Assembly (NCBI RefSeq): GCF_000585355.1
Contig: NZ_KK073873.1
Location: forward strand, 1,390,703-1,454,702
Source: Xylanibacter oryzae DSM 17970
GTDB lineage: Bacteria > Bacteroidota > Bacteroidia > Bacteroidales > Bacteroidaceae
Length of the DNA stretch: 64,000 nucleotides
Reading direction: 5' to 3'
Below the pieces are notes generated by a model. It had not been told where the DNA came from. It did no database searches and saw nothing but the letters and a program-made list of their open reading frames with translations. Positions 25,334 to 34,329 of this stretch are shown here, one piece after another. Position 1 is the stretch's first letter. Each line of letters opens with the position of its first letter. Both the position numbers and the translations under genes were made by a program.

Positions 25334-25948
25334 ATGTCTGATCAATTATCCAATCAAAATCATCAACACTCCATATGTGTAGGTGACATCTTCGAACAAA
25401 AACGTGAAGAGTGCGCAAGTACCGGATTGAATTACGCACTATGTCGTATCACAGGTGGTATAATCCTCCTTAACATCCATACCGAGCCCGAAGAACCCGT
25501 TCGTCCCGGTTCCAAAAGTATCAAGACATTCGTTTTCAGATGCATGGCCGAAGGCGAATCAAGTATCCAGTTCTGTTTTTTCCATGCATCCAAGCCTGAT
25601 GTCATCATCTATGAAGACGTCCTGCCTATAGATATCCAAAAGATTGATGCTATAGAAGAAAAAAATTCAGGTGTTAAATATGGTGGCTGGACCAACAGCA
25701 GAGAACTGACAGATGACGACCTAGCTATCTTTACGAAAGTTATGGGGCATCTGATAGGTGTCAAATACACTCCACTGAGAGTTGCCACTCAGGTTGTTGC
25801 AGGCACTAACTATCGTTTCCTCTGCGAAGCCCAGACAGTTACCCATCTGTCTTGCGAATATCATGTGCTGGTATATATCTTCAAACCCCTTCCCGGTACC
25901 AAAGAAGACCCATATTGCACAAACATTGTTCGCCTCATAGGGCAATGA
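25334..25948 (+). CDS. Two-domain predicted cysteine protease inhibitor: chagasin-like plus cystatin
   Basis: The 204-residue protein has no signal peptide. Residues ~14-101 read like a chagasin/I42 domain: VGDIFEQ opening, ASTGLNY in place of the NPTTGY loop, RPGSKSIKTFVFR in place of the Gly-rich loop and a following strand, and the AEGESSIQFCFF strand. The third RPW loop is replaced by HASKPD. Residues ~114-204 form a cystatin domain with YGGW, the loop TQVVAGTNYRF (about 152-162) and a C-terminal YIFKPLPG. Each domain type blocks papain-like proteases with a different fold. The cystatin assignment is firm by motif; the chagasin part is weaker. The gene is divergent from the stefin-like cluster and ends at a strong palindrome. 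Confidence 0.65.
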   Translation: MSDQLSNQNHQHSICVGDIFEQKREECASTGLNYALCRITGGIILLNIHTEPEEPVRPGSKSIKTFVFRCMAEGESSIQFCFFHASKPDVIIYEDVLPIDIQKIDAIEEKNSGVKYGGWTNSRELTDDDLAIFTKVMGHLIGVKYTPLRVATQVVAGTNYRFLCEAQTVTHLSCEYHVLVYIFKPLPGTKEDPYCTNIVRLIGQ

Positions 25949-26015
25949 TCCGCATCAATTGATGCAAATCTTATAATGCCGACGTTCCCATAATCATTAG
26001 TTGACATTAACAATA

Positions 26016-26049
26016 GATACCACTGCTACTAATTAGTAGCAGTGGTATC
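26016..26049 (+). terminator. Perfect 34-bp palindrome, terminator of inhibitor gene
   Basis: Arms of 15 bases (GATACCACTGCTACT and its complement) flank AATT, which is itself symmetric. It lies 67 bases after the stop. The T tract is weak, so processing or attenuation is also possible. Confidence 0.7.
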
Positions 26050-26346
26050 ATTCATTTATCATGTGTCGTTATCGATTATATAGAATTATTACACCAATGT
26101 ATTAGAACAGTACCCATTGCGTTAATATCTGTAAAACAACATTAATTTTAAGAAACAAAAGCCTTATATGTAAAAAAAATAAGCTATATTAGCAAAACCT
26201 TAAAGGCTAATTTTAGAACAACAAACGTTTAAAACTTACATAATCTACTGACCTCCAAATATTTGAGGCATAAAAAACATTATAAAAAAAGACTACTACA
26301 TTTATGTACCTATAATTTATATTAACTAACTAAAACAAATTGAGTA
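26050..26346. other. Leader and promoter region of the SusC operon
   Basis: About 300 AT-rich bases precede the susC-like gene. I see no open frame and no good match to TAnnTTTG. The operon may use another sigma factor, such as an ECF factor, or a diverged promoter. Confidence 0.4.
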
Positions 26347-29300
26347 ATGAAAAGCGCAATTAATGCATTGTGTAAACTATGTCTTATTGTATTATTTTTG
26401 CTCTTATCCTCTGTGGTAAAGGCTCAAACTATTATTAAAGGCACAGTTACAGACTCCAGCAACGAACCAATTATTGGAGCGTCCGTTGTTGAAAAAGGAA
26501 ATCCGCGAAATGGTACTGTCACTAATATGGACGGTAATTTTTCGCTTAAACTCCAAAAAGGCAAAAAGTATACAGTTAGTTACATCGGTATGGTTTCTCA
26601 AGAAATCACTTACGATGGAACAAACAAGACTATTGTCTTAAATGAAGATCAAGGAAGTCTTGACGAAATTGTCGTTGTTGGCTATACCAGCAAAGCACGT
26701 AAAGACCTAACAGGATCAGTAGGTTCCATATCAGGAGCCAAACTAGCCGCAGTTCCTGTTGCTTCAGCAGCAGAAGCACTTCAAGGTAAAATAGCTGGCG
26801 TACAAGTAACATCTGTCGACGGTGCACCTGGTGCAGATATAAATATTCGTGTGCGTGGAGGTACGTCAGTAACACAAAGCAATCAACCTCTGTTTATCGT
26901 AGACGGTTTTCAGACAGATAATATCAATGATATCCCACCCACAGATATACAGTCTATAGATGTATTGAAGGATGCTTCACTCACAGCAATATATGGTGCA
27001 AAGGGAGGTAATGGTGTAGTAGTAGTAACAACCAAATCCGCAATGATTGGTAAAGTAAAAGTAGACTTCAATTCATACCTTCAAGGCAAAAAACTTGCAG
27101 GTAAAGTAGATATGCTTGATACATACGAATTTGTTCGTTATCAGCAAGACTATACTATCGGGAATAACTCTAGGATTTATCAGTTCCGTAATGACTTTGG
27201 CAATCCAAACGATCTAGACCTTTATAGAGGAGCCGTTACGCACGATTGGCAGGATGAAATCATGGGTGGAACTCCACTTACCCAAATGTATAATATTACC
27301 GTAAGTGGTGGCAGTGAGAAGTTGCGTTTCAACACATCTCTCACCCATCATGACGAAAAGGGTATCATTGAGAACTCCGGCGTACGTCTAACGAATCTCA
27401 ACACAAAAATAGATGTTCAGATTTCCCCTAAATTAAGACTACTATTCAACCCACGCTTTACTTATCGTCGTGACCTTGGTGCAGGAGCAGACGGCATTGG
27501 TACAGGAGGCCTTATAGGTGTATTAAAATATCGCCCTACAAATGGTCTTAGAGAGTATATGTACCGTGCAGACAAAACTGTAAATTATAATGATGAAAAA
27601 TACTGGTTGCTTTCTAGTCCGCAGGATGATATAGACCAGAATTATCAGTTAAAGCACTCATATACATTCACAAACCAGGCTTCTTTACAGTGGAATATAA
27701 TGAAAGGTATGACTTTCTCCACAGAAATAGCCCAGATGTGTTCGTTCTCCGACAACAACCGATATTATGGTTATCTCACATCAACAGGTATTCAAAACAA
27801 CAATATGCCTATTGCCCAGATTACCAATTCCCGTTCTAATCGATACACATGGACAAATACACTAAACTATTTTTTCACTGTAAATGACAAACACAATCTG
27901 TCATTTCTGTTAGGCCATGAGATGCAAAGTAATCAGACAACAACCAATTACCAGTCGTCTCGGTACTTTCCTCAGTCTACCGGTCCTCGTCAAGCATTCA
28001 ATAATATGGGTCTAGGTACAGCATGGCAGTCAAATTCAAGTGTATCCACACCTAATAGGATGCTGTCCTTCTTCGGTCAAGCCAATTACAACTACGAGCA
28101 TAAGTACCTACTCTCTGCTACATTCCGTGCCGATGGTTCCACTAAATTTGCTCCGGGCAAACAGTGGGGTTATTTCCCTTCTATTTCAGGTGCATGGGTT
28201 ATTTCATCCGAACCATTCATGAAGAATATCAAAAACATAAGCAATCTTAAACTACGCTTAGCTCTTGGTATGGCTGGTAACAACAATATTGATCCGGACT
28301 TATGGAGGTATCAGTATGCTATTAGCTCAACTGGTGGACCTAGTTGGGGAGAATCAACAGTTAACGGTACAGCTTACTATACTAACGGATCTGGTTCTGT
28401 ATTTCCAAACACGAAAATAAAGTGGGAAACTACAGTTACCCGCAATCTGGCATTTGATATCGGAATGTTCCATGACCGCCTCATCATCACCCCCGAGGTA
28501 TATTGGAATACCACCCACGACTTGCTTTATAAGAGTCTTATACCTACTACTACAGGATATTCATATCAGATGCAAAACGTAGGTCAAGTCACAAATAGAG
28601 GTTTTGAACTTACAGTCAACGGTAATATAATGCAAAATAGAGACTTCAATCTGAGTGCTAATTTCACGATGGGCTTCAACAAGACCCGTGTAGACAAGTT
28701 GAACGGCGAAGACCAGCAACTATGGACCACATCCGGCAGATGGAGTTCAAGCAATAATGACTTCTGTCTGCAAGTAGGCAAAGAGATAGGCCTTATCTAT
28801 GGTTATGTATACGATGGACTTTACAGTTTTGATGAGTTCAATCGTGTAGGTTTCAATTATGAACCTAAAGACGGAACTGTAACAAGCAGCCTATACGGAA
28901 CCTATCCCGGACGCCCCAAGTTTAAAGATCTTAGTGGTCCTGACGGCAAGCCAGATGGTGTAGTAAACGAATACGACCGTACTATAATAGGCAATACCAA
29001 TCCACGTCTGCAAGGCGGATTTGGTATAACAGGCCAATGGAAGAACTTTGACTTCACAGCCAACTTTTTCTATATGCTTGATTTCGATGTGCTCAATGCC
29101 ACGGCATACGATCTCTCTTCAGCCATTGGTTCCAGTCAGACAAGTCCCAAGAATGTCCTTGCCAAGTTCAGTTATGACAAGCGCTGGGTATATTATGGCG
29201 ACGTATACACAACAAACGTCGACGGCACACAGTCACTTTACAACCTCGGAGAACCACTGTTAGGCAATAGCCAGCATATTGAATATCTTGACGCATACGA

Positions 29301-29619
29301 AAAGATAAATGCAGGCAAGACACTATGGAATCCGAACGACATCACAGCCCGCTACACCACATCATACTTTGTAGAAGACGGTTCATTTCTTCGTCTGCAA
29401 GACATAACTATTGGCTACAGTCTACCAAAAAAAATCACGCAGAAACTGGGAATAGAGCGTTTACGTTTTTATGCTACCGGCTCTAACATATTCTGCCTTA
29501 CAAGTTATAGCGGCTACGACCCAGAAGTTGATATACAGAGTGGCCTCACACCAAGTGTAGATTATAACCGCTATCCACGTAGCCATAGCTATCTGTTTGG
29601 TGTCAATGTAACATTCTAA
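26347..29619 (+). CDS. SusC/RagA-family TonB-linked outer membrane protein
   Basis: The 1090-residue protein has a signal peptide ending near VKAQ. A carboxypeptidase-like domain follows (about 28-105, with GTVTDSSNEPIIGASVVEKG), then the SusC box DEIVVVGYTSKARKDLTGSV (~107-126), a plug with GKIAGVQVTS and IRVRGGTS, and a large barrel ending in an aromatic residue. With SusD it imports bound oligosaccharides through the outer membrane using TonB. It heads a susC-susD-lipoprotein operon. No anti-sigma-interacting N-terminal extension is present. The glycan cannot be named, since no glycoside hydrolase sits in the operon. Confidence 0.95.
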   Translation: MKSAINALCKLCLIVLFLLLSSVVKAQTIIKGTVTDSSNEPIIGASVVEKGNPRNGTVTNMDGNFSLKLQKGKKYTVSYIGMVSQEITYDGTNKTIVLNEDQGSLDEIVVVGYTSKARKDLTGSVGSISGAKLAAVPVASAAEALQGKIAGVQVTSVDGAPGADINIRVRGGTSVTQSNQPLFIVDGFQTDNINDIPPTDIQSIDVLKDASLTAIYGAKGGNGVVVVTTKSAMIGKVKVDFNSYLQGKKLAGKVDMLDTYEFVRYQQDYTIGNNSRIYQFRNDFGNPNDLDLYRGAVTHDWQDEIMGGTPLTQMYNITVSGGSEKLRFNTSLTHHDEKGIIENSGVRLTNLNTKIDVQISPKLRLLFNPRFTYRRDLGAGADGIGTGGLIGVLKYRPTNGLREYMYRADKTVNYNDEKYWLLSSPQDDIDQNYQLKHSYTFTNQASLQWNIMKGMTFSTEIAQMCSFSDNNRYYGYLTSTGIQNNNMPIAQITNSRSNRYTWTNTLNYFFTVNDKHNLSFLLGHEMQSNQTTTNYQSSRYFPQSTGPRQAFNNMGLGTAWQSNSSVSTPNRMLSFFGQANYNYEHKYLLSATFRADGSTKFAPGKQWGYFPSISGAWVISSEPFMKNIKNISNLKLRLALGMAGNNNIDPDLWRYQYAISSTGGPSWGESTVNGTAYYTNGSGSVFPNTKIKWETTVTRNLAFDIGMFHDRLIITPEVYWNTTHDLLYKSLIPTTTGYSYQMQNVGQVTNRGFELTVNGNIMQNRDFNLSANFTMGFNKTRVDKLNGEDQQLWTTSGRWSSSNNDFCLQVGKEIGLIYGYVYDGLYSFDEFNRVGFNYEPKDGTVTSSLYGTYPGRPKFKDLSGPDGKPDGVVNEYDRTIIGNTNPRLQGGFGITGQWKNFDFTANFFYMLDFDVLNATAYDLSSAIGSSQTSPKNVLAKFSYDKRWVYYGDVYTTNVDGTQSLYNLGEPLLGNSQHIEYLDAYEKINAGKTLWNPNDITARYTTSYFVEDGSFLRLQDITIGYSLPKKITQKLGIERLRFYATGSNIFCLTSYSGYDPEVDIQSGLTPSVDYNRYPRSHSYLFGVNVTF

Positions 29620-29638
29620 TAATTTAAATTGCAGAATA

Positions 29639-31636
29639 ATGAAAAAGAAAAATATAATATTCTTAGGATTGGCTATGATGAGTATCTCATCATGCTCAGA
29701 CTTTTTAAATGTCGATTCACCATCCAAGTTTACCGACAACGATGTTGTTGGCAGTCTTGATGAGGCCGGTCGTCTGCTCAATGGTGTCTATGCAGATATT
29801 GCTTCTAGTAACACCTATGGAAACGCATACCTCACCACATTCAATCTTAACAGCGATGTTGAATTTACCACCAGCACCAACGAACTTAAGAGCACCAGTC
29901 ACAATGAATACAAGCTATTCGACTGCGAAGCCGATGCCAGTAACCTCCTAAGCACATGGAATGACGCTTATGGAGCTGTAGAAAGTGCCAATAACTTCAT
30001 CACAGCAGCCCAAAACAGTCATTTATATCAGGTCGGAGACTCCAGCATGATGCAAATGATAGGCGAAGCCAAATGCCTACGTGCCATGAGTTATCTAGAC
30101 CTCGTTATAATGTTTGGAGATATACCATTCAGCATGCAACGCGCATACGATTCCAAAAGTCTGGTAATGCCAATAGAAAACCGTGACACAATACTCACCA
30201 CGCTGATAAATGACCTTAAAACGATAGCTCCACATATGAGTTGCGCATACAATCTATCATCAGGTGTTGAGCGCTGCTCCAAAGAATTCTGCTGGTCGCT
30301 TATAGCTCGTATGGCCCTATATCGTGGAGGTTACTCACTACGTCCGGGCCAGTCTACTACCGATGCAGGCATTATGAAACGTCCCGAAGACTATCTGGAT
30401 TACTATCGTATAGCCCGCAACTACTGCGATTCAGTCATAAAGTCAGGCACCCATAGTCTTAACAATAACTACTACGATGTATTCATCAAAGAATGTAATT
30501 ATAAAGTGGTAAACAGTGACGATCCGATCTTTGAGATTCCATTCACCCAGAATGTTTCAGGTAATATCGGTTATATCCAAGGGCCAAAGGGTAATGATTC
30601 AAGTGCAGGTGGCACCTCAGCCCCTAACCTATGGGGAACATCCAATGGTAATGTTCGTCTTAACGCTTTCTACCGATTCACATTCAACAATCAGGACACC
30701 CGTCGCAATACTGTAGGATATTGGTATTACGATTATGATGGTACACCTGTTATTCTTAATGATTATAACAACTACTGCAATAAGTGGTCTAAGTTCTGGG
30801 ATGAGAGCCATACCCTCGGTTATCAGAGTGCAGGCAATACAGGTATCAATTTCCCATATATGCGCTATGCAGATGTATTGCTGATGTTCGCCGAGGCAGA
30901 CAACGAATTGAATAACGGTCCAACCGCTGCAGCTAAGTCAGCATTAAAGACCGTACGCGAACGTGCCTTCCGCAACGCCACAAATAAAGCGATGATGGTA
31001 GATACCTATGTCGACGGAGCCGGTTCTAAAGACTCATTTTTCAAACTAATATTTGATGAGCGCGCATGGGAGTTCGGAGGAGAAAACCTACGTTGGAAAG
31101 ACCTTGTTCGTTGGAATCTCTATAGCCAGGTGATATACAAGACATTCTGGAAATACTACGGTTTTGGTAGTCGCGATTACACATACGATATTGATGACGA
31201 ATACGACAAGTATCCTACCGATGTATTCTATAAGATTGTTCCAAACCCGGGTGACGGAAGCTACCCCAATAAAGTACTCCCGGTATTGAAGTTCTTCAAG
31301 TACGAAAGTGATACACTCACAATCGACAACTTATGGGAGAATTTCGGTCTTAATGGCAAATACATGCCATCCACAACAGGAAGCGATGCATGGAAGACTG
31401 CTGTTTGGTTCGACTGGTTAGATAACAACACAGGTATAGCCAAAGCACAGTGTCGATGCTCCTTACGCGGTTACATATACATCAACGACGAAAGAACACT
31501 TATGACTAAATCCATCCCCGAATATTCATCAAGTGTAAATCTCAATAGTCTCCCACCAGTTAGGTATATCTTACCTATTCCGAGTGATGCCATATCGAGG
31601 AGTAATGGCACATACAAGAATTACTATGGATATTAA
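29639..31636 (+). CDS. SusD/RagB-family nutrient-binding lipoprotein
   Basis: The 665-residue protein begins with a lipoprotein signal (lipobox SSCS, Cys19) followed by DFLNVDSPSKF, typical of SusD N-termini. The FDERAWEFGGENLRWKDLVRWN motif near residues 475-500 is the usual SusD C-terminal signature. It would sit on the SusC barrel as a lid and bind the glycan. The gene is 19 bp downstream of susC. It is longer than most SusD proteins (about 550), through insertions in the C-terminal half. Confidence 0.93.
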   Translation: MKKKNIIFLGLAMMSISSCSDFLNVDSPSKFTDNDVVGSLDEAGRLLNGVYADIASSNTYGNAYLTTFNLNSDVEFTTSTNELKSTSHNEYKLFDCEADASNLLSTWNDAYGAVESANNFITAAQNSHLYQVGDSSMMQMIGEAKCLRAMSYLDLVIMFGDIPFSMQRAYDSKSLVMPIENRDTILTTLINDLKTIAPHMSCAYNLSSGVERCSKEFCWSLIARMALYRGGYSLRPGQSTTDAGIMKRPEDYLDYYRIARNYCDSVIKSGTHSLNNNYYDVFIKECNYKVVNSDDPIFEIPFTQNVSGNIGYIQGPKGNDSSAGGTSAPNLWGTSNGNVRLNAFYRFTFNNQDTRRNTVGYWYYDYDGTPVILNDYNNYCNKWSKFWDESHTLGYQSAGNTGINFPYMRYADVLLMFAEADNELNNGPTAAAKSALKTVRERAFRNATNKAMMVDTYVDGAGSKDSFFKLIFDERAWEFGGENLRWKDLVRWNLYSQVIYKTFWKYYGFGSRDYTYDIDDEYDKYPTDVFYKIVPNPGDGSYPNKVLPVLKFFKYESDTLTIDNLWENFGLNGKYMPSTTGSDAWKTAVWFDWLDNNTGIAKAQCRCSLRGYIYINDERTLMTKSIPEYSSSVNLNSLPPVRYILPIPSDAISRSNGTYKNYYGY

Positions 31637-31655
31637 TTCTAAAAAACGAATCAAT

Positions 31656-33902
31656 ATGAAAAAATATAGAATATATTTAATGACACTATTGGCACAGGTC
31701 ATGGTATTCTCCGGTTGCACTGACAAGACCGACAGTTACGGTGACGACGGACGATTATTCATGCCTATGTTCAGACTGCAGGCAAACACCAACAACAGTT
31801 CCGACCGCTATGCCTGCAATATAGCCTCCAACATCCCCGATTGCGGTAGCACCCATGTCAACGATATTATGCTTTATTGGTATGGCGTAAATGGCGCCAC
31901 TGGCTATCGCATAAAATCCAAAATACAAGGTACCGACTGGGATAAGAACTGCGTACTTGATACAATAGTCAATCCGGAGACTCTAGAAATTCTACATCCC
32001 GACATACAGTATTCTACAGGTTACAGTTATGCTATACAGGCTATTTCACCAAAAGGCGATGCCTACAACTCCAAATGGTACGGTTATGGCGATGGCTCAC
32101 ACCAGAACGACTATGTTACCATCACCACAGGCGAACGTTACGACGTACCAAACGTATTCTGGGTTCAGGATGTAACCAAAGAGACAATGCGCGTATACTT
32201 CAACCAGACAGCCGAGAGTGGATACGAAAACACCTACAAAGATTTTATCGAAGCGGGTGCCCAAGTATCAAACGACAAATGGGTGTTCGATGAAATCAGA
32301 GTTGAGCCATCAGCAGATAATCCCGACTTCCCTGGAAAATCGCATAAGATGACTGATGCAGATTTTGCCAACGGATATGTAGATTTCAACGGTCTCACCT
32401 CTAACGCCGCCTACATCGTAACCGGTCAGAATAACAACGTAAAACGTTACTTCGACCGCCAATACAATAAGATTATGGTACGTATGCAGGGAGAGCCCGG
32501 TAAACCTATAATAATACCAGCCAAAGTAGACCCTAACGATACAATTCTTGCACAGTCATTTGCTACCGGCCTGCAGGCTACACGCATAGATACCGTCCTT
32601 GTCAACTATATGGGCGACAACTCTATGGCAGAGGGCCAGATCTTCTATCTGGAAGGAGGCAAGACATACTATATGCAGACTAGTGTAGAACTTACTAAAG
32701 GATTTACTCTTGAGACCAATCCTGCCGACCTTGCCTCTGGCAAAGGAAGAGCCACCGTATATCTCGGAGTAGGAACCACCACTGAAGCCGGCATCCAAGG
32801 TAACGCCTGCAACTTTATGCTTGGCCGTAATGCCAAGAGCAGTGCCGAGAATGGTGTTATGCTCACCCTCCAGGCTATGAAGTTCAATAATATCGACTTT
32901 TCTGTCCACAAGTACTTCAACTATATGGATAAGAACGGAACAGATGGTAACAGCCTTGTTACTGTCACACAAAACTACTTTATGAATATGTCATCACAAG
33001 GCTTGTCGTTCTCATTAAGCGAACTTAGCATCAAGAACTGTACATTCAGTGGTATGGTTCGTGGTTTCATCCGCTTCCAGGGTCCTAACCGTGAAATAAT
33101 AGAGAAACTTACTCTAGACGGATGTGTCTTTTACGACTGCGGTGTATACGATGTCAACGGCCGAGGCTATTCATGGTTTGCCGGTCCGGGCAGTAATAAG
33201 AACTCCAATTTCTTCCAACACCTGTCCATCACTAACAATTCATTCATTGATTGCCCACGCCACGCCTTTGTATCCGAGAACAACAATCTGGCTTGGCCCG
33301 TAGGAACAACGTGGGATATTGACATCGAGAACAATACATTCATCAATGTAAGTTCACGTTCTAAAGACCGCCTGCTCATCGAGACCCAATATCCGCCTTC
33401 CGGCAGTAAGTTTACAATCAAGAAGAACCTGTTTGTACAAGTAAACAAAGGTTCAGACGATTCCAGGAACCTCTATATAAGTGGCATGAAGATTAAGTCA
33501 AGAGATATCACTTACGATTTCTCCGACAACTATGCCACTACAGTCCCTGCATGGTCTACAAAGAAACTTACCGACGGTCTGTTCACCTCCAACGCATTCA
33601 GCGACTCACAGAACGGAGCCGGCTACCTCAGCGGCGCCCTTAATGCAAACGGCTATGGTGAAACCCAAATTAAGTTTGGCGACAACCTCAATGGCAATGA
33701 AAACGATGGCGTAGGTTATGAACTTACACCCGAAGACCTGTTTAAGAATCCAGCTCCAAAAGCTGCTAATGGTTATAAGGACATGCACCGTTACGACATC
33801 AACGGATTCTATTATAACAATTCATCCAAGGTTAAGTCACATCCTATCTTCACAAAACAGATTGGAGACCAGCGCTGGGCCACAGGTACGACATGGAAGT
33901 AA
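31656..33902 (+). CDS. Secreted beta-helix lipoprotein (DUF4957/DUF5123-like)
   Basis: The start at 31656 gives a 748-residue protein with lipobox FSGC. Earlier in-frame ATGs overlap the susD stop and lack a signal. The mature protein opens with a fibronectin-III-like segment (about 45-145, DIMLYWYGVNGATGYRIK). A long part then has repeated asparagine-rich turns such as LSIKNCTFSGM, LTLDGCVFYDC and IDIENNTFINV, as expected for a right-handed parallel beta helix of the DUF4957/DUF5123 kind. It lies 19 bp after susD and is probably a surface glycan-binding protein. Pectin-type ligands are a guess from family associations. No catalytic residues can be assigned. Confidence 0.8.
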   Translation: MKKYRIYLMTLLAQVMVFSGCTDKTDSYGDDGRLFMPMFRLQANTNNSSDRYACNIASNIPDCGSTHVNDIMLYWYGVNGATGYRIKSKIQGTDWDKNCVLDTIVNPETLEILHPDIQYSTGYSYAIQAISPKGDAYNSKWYGYGDGSHQNDYVTITTGERYDVPNVFWVQDVTKETMRVYFNQTAESGYENTYKDFIEAGAQVSNDKWVFDEIRVEPSADNPDFPGKSHKMTDADFANGYVDFNGLTSNAAYIVTGQNNNVKRYFDRQYNKIMVRMQGEPGKPIIIPAKVDPNDTILAQSFATGLQATRIDTVLVNYMGDNSMAEGQIFYLEGGKTYYMQTSVELTKGFTLETNPADLASGKGRATVYLGVGTTTEAGIQGNACNFMLGRNAKSSAENGVMLTLQAMKFNNIDFSVHKYFNYMDKNGTDGNSLVTVTQNYFMNMSSQGLSFSLSELSIKNCTFSGMVRGFIRFQGPNREIIEKLTLDGCVFYDCGVYDVNGRGYSWFAGPGSNKNSNFFQHLSITNNSFIDCPRHAFVSENNNLAWPVGTTWDIDIENNTFINVSSRSKDRLLIETQYPPSGSKFTIKKNLFVQVNKGSDDSRNLYISGMKIKSRDITYDFSDNYATTVPAWSTKKLTDGLFTSNAFSDSQNGAGYLSGALNANGYGETQIKFGDNLNGNENDGVGYELTPEDLFKNPAPKAANGYKDMHRYDINGFYYNNSSKVKSHPIFTKQIGDQRWATGTTWK

Positions 33903-33950
33903 TATTACCCATTGGATAATATAATCTAAATCCAATATACTAACAAGAGA

Positions 33951-33987
33951 TACCCCTCCGAAAGCATAACAACTTTCGAGAGGGGTA
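33951..33987 (+). terminator. Terminator of the SusCD operon
   Basis: TACCCCTCCGAAAG pairs with CTTTCGAGAGGGGTA (one bulge) around an 8-base loop, followed by TTATCTTT. Confidence 0.8.
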
Positions 33988-34132
33988 TTATCTTTATCTA
34001 CTAAACTGCATTGCTTATATTTACATCCGTTAAATAATGTTTTTATAAGCTCTATAGTTATAATTCATTACTTTTTATAACAAATAAAATACTATTTGTA
34101 GATATTTGTCGAATATATTGATTATATTTGCC

Positions 34133-34140
34133 AGAATAGG
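34133..34140 (+). promoter_or_regulatory. -7 box before the GH130 operon
   Basis: TATATTTG lies 51 bases before the small peptide gene. TTTG copies are found 14 and 24 bases upstream, neither at the ideal distance. Confidence 0.45.
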
Positions 34141-34191
34141 AAGTTCTTAATTTGGGATAAAAGAATAACTAACAATTTAAAACATAAGATT

Positions 34192-34329
34192 ATGAATAAC
34201 AAAAAAGGAAAAGAAAGAAAAGAGTTGAAGAAAAAACCTCAGACAGACAAGATAAAGGTTAAAAGTGAATACCAAAAGGAAAAAGATCATGGTGGAGAAA
34301 GAGCCACACTTATAATAAACAAAACATAA
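34192..34329 (+). CDS. Lysine-rich 45-aa peptide coupled to GH130
   Basis: The frame encodes 45 residues with about a third Lys or Arg (MNNKKGKERKELKKK start, then SEYQKEKDHGGERATLIINKT). Its stop TAA overlaps the next ATG as TAATG, a layout that couples translation of the GH130 gene. There is no signal or membrane segment. I do not recognise the family. It may be a basic RNA-binding peptide or simply a translational leader. Confidence 0.55.
   Translation: MNNKKGKERKELKKKPQTDKIKVKSEYQKEKDHGGERATLIINKT

Noticed and set aside
26050-26346. Possible riboswitch in the long region before susC
   Set aside because: No recognisable conserved core or strong helices other than the inhibitor-gene terminator.
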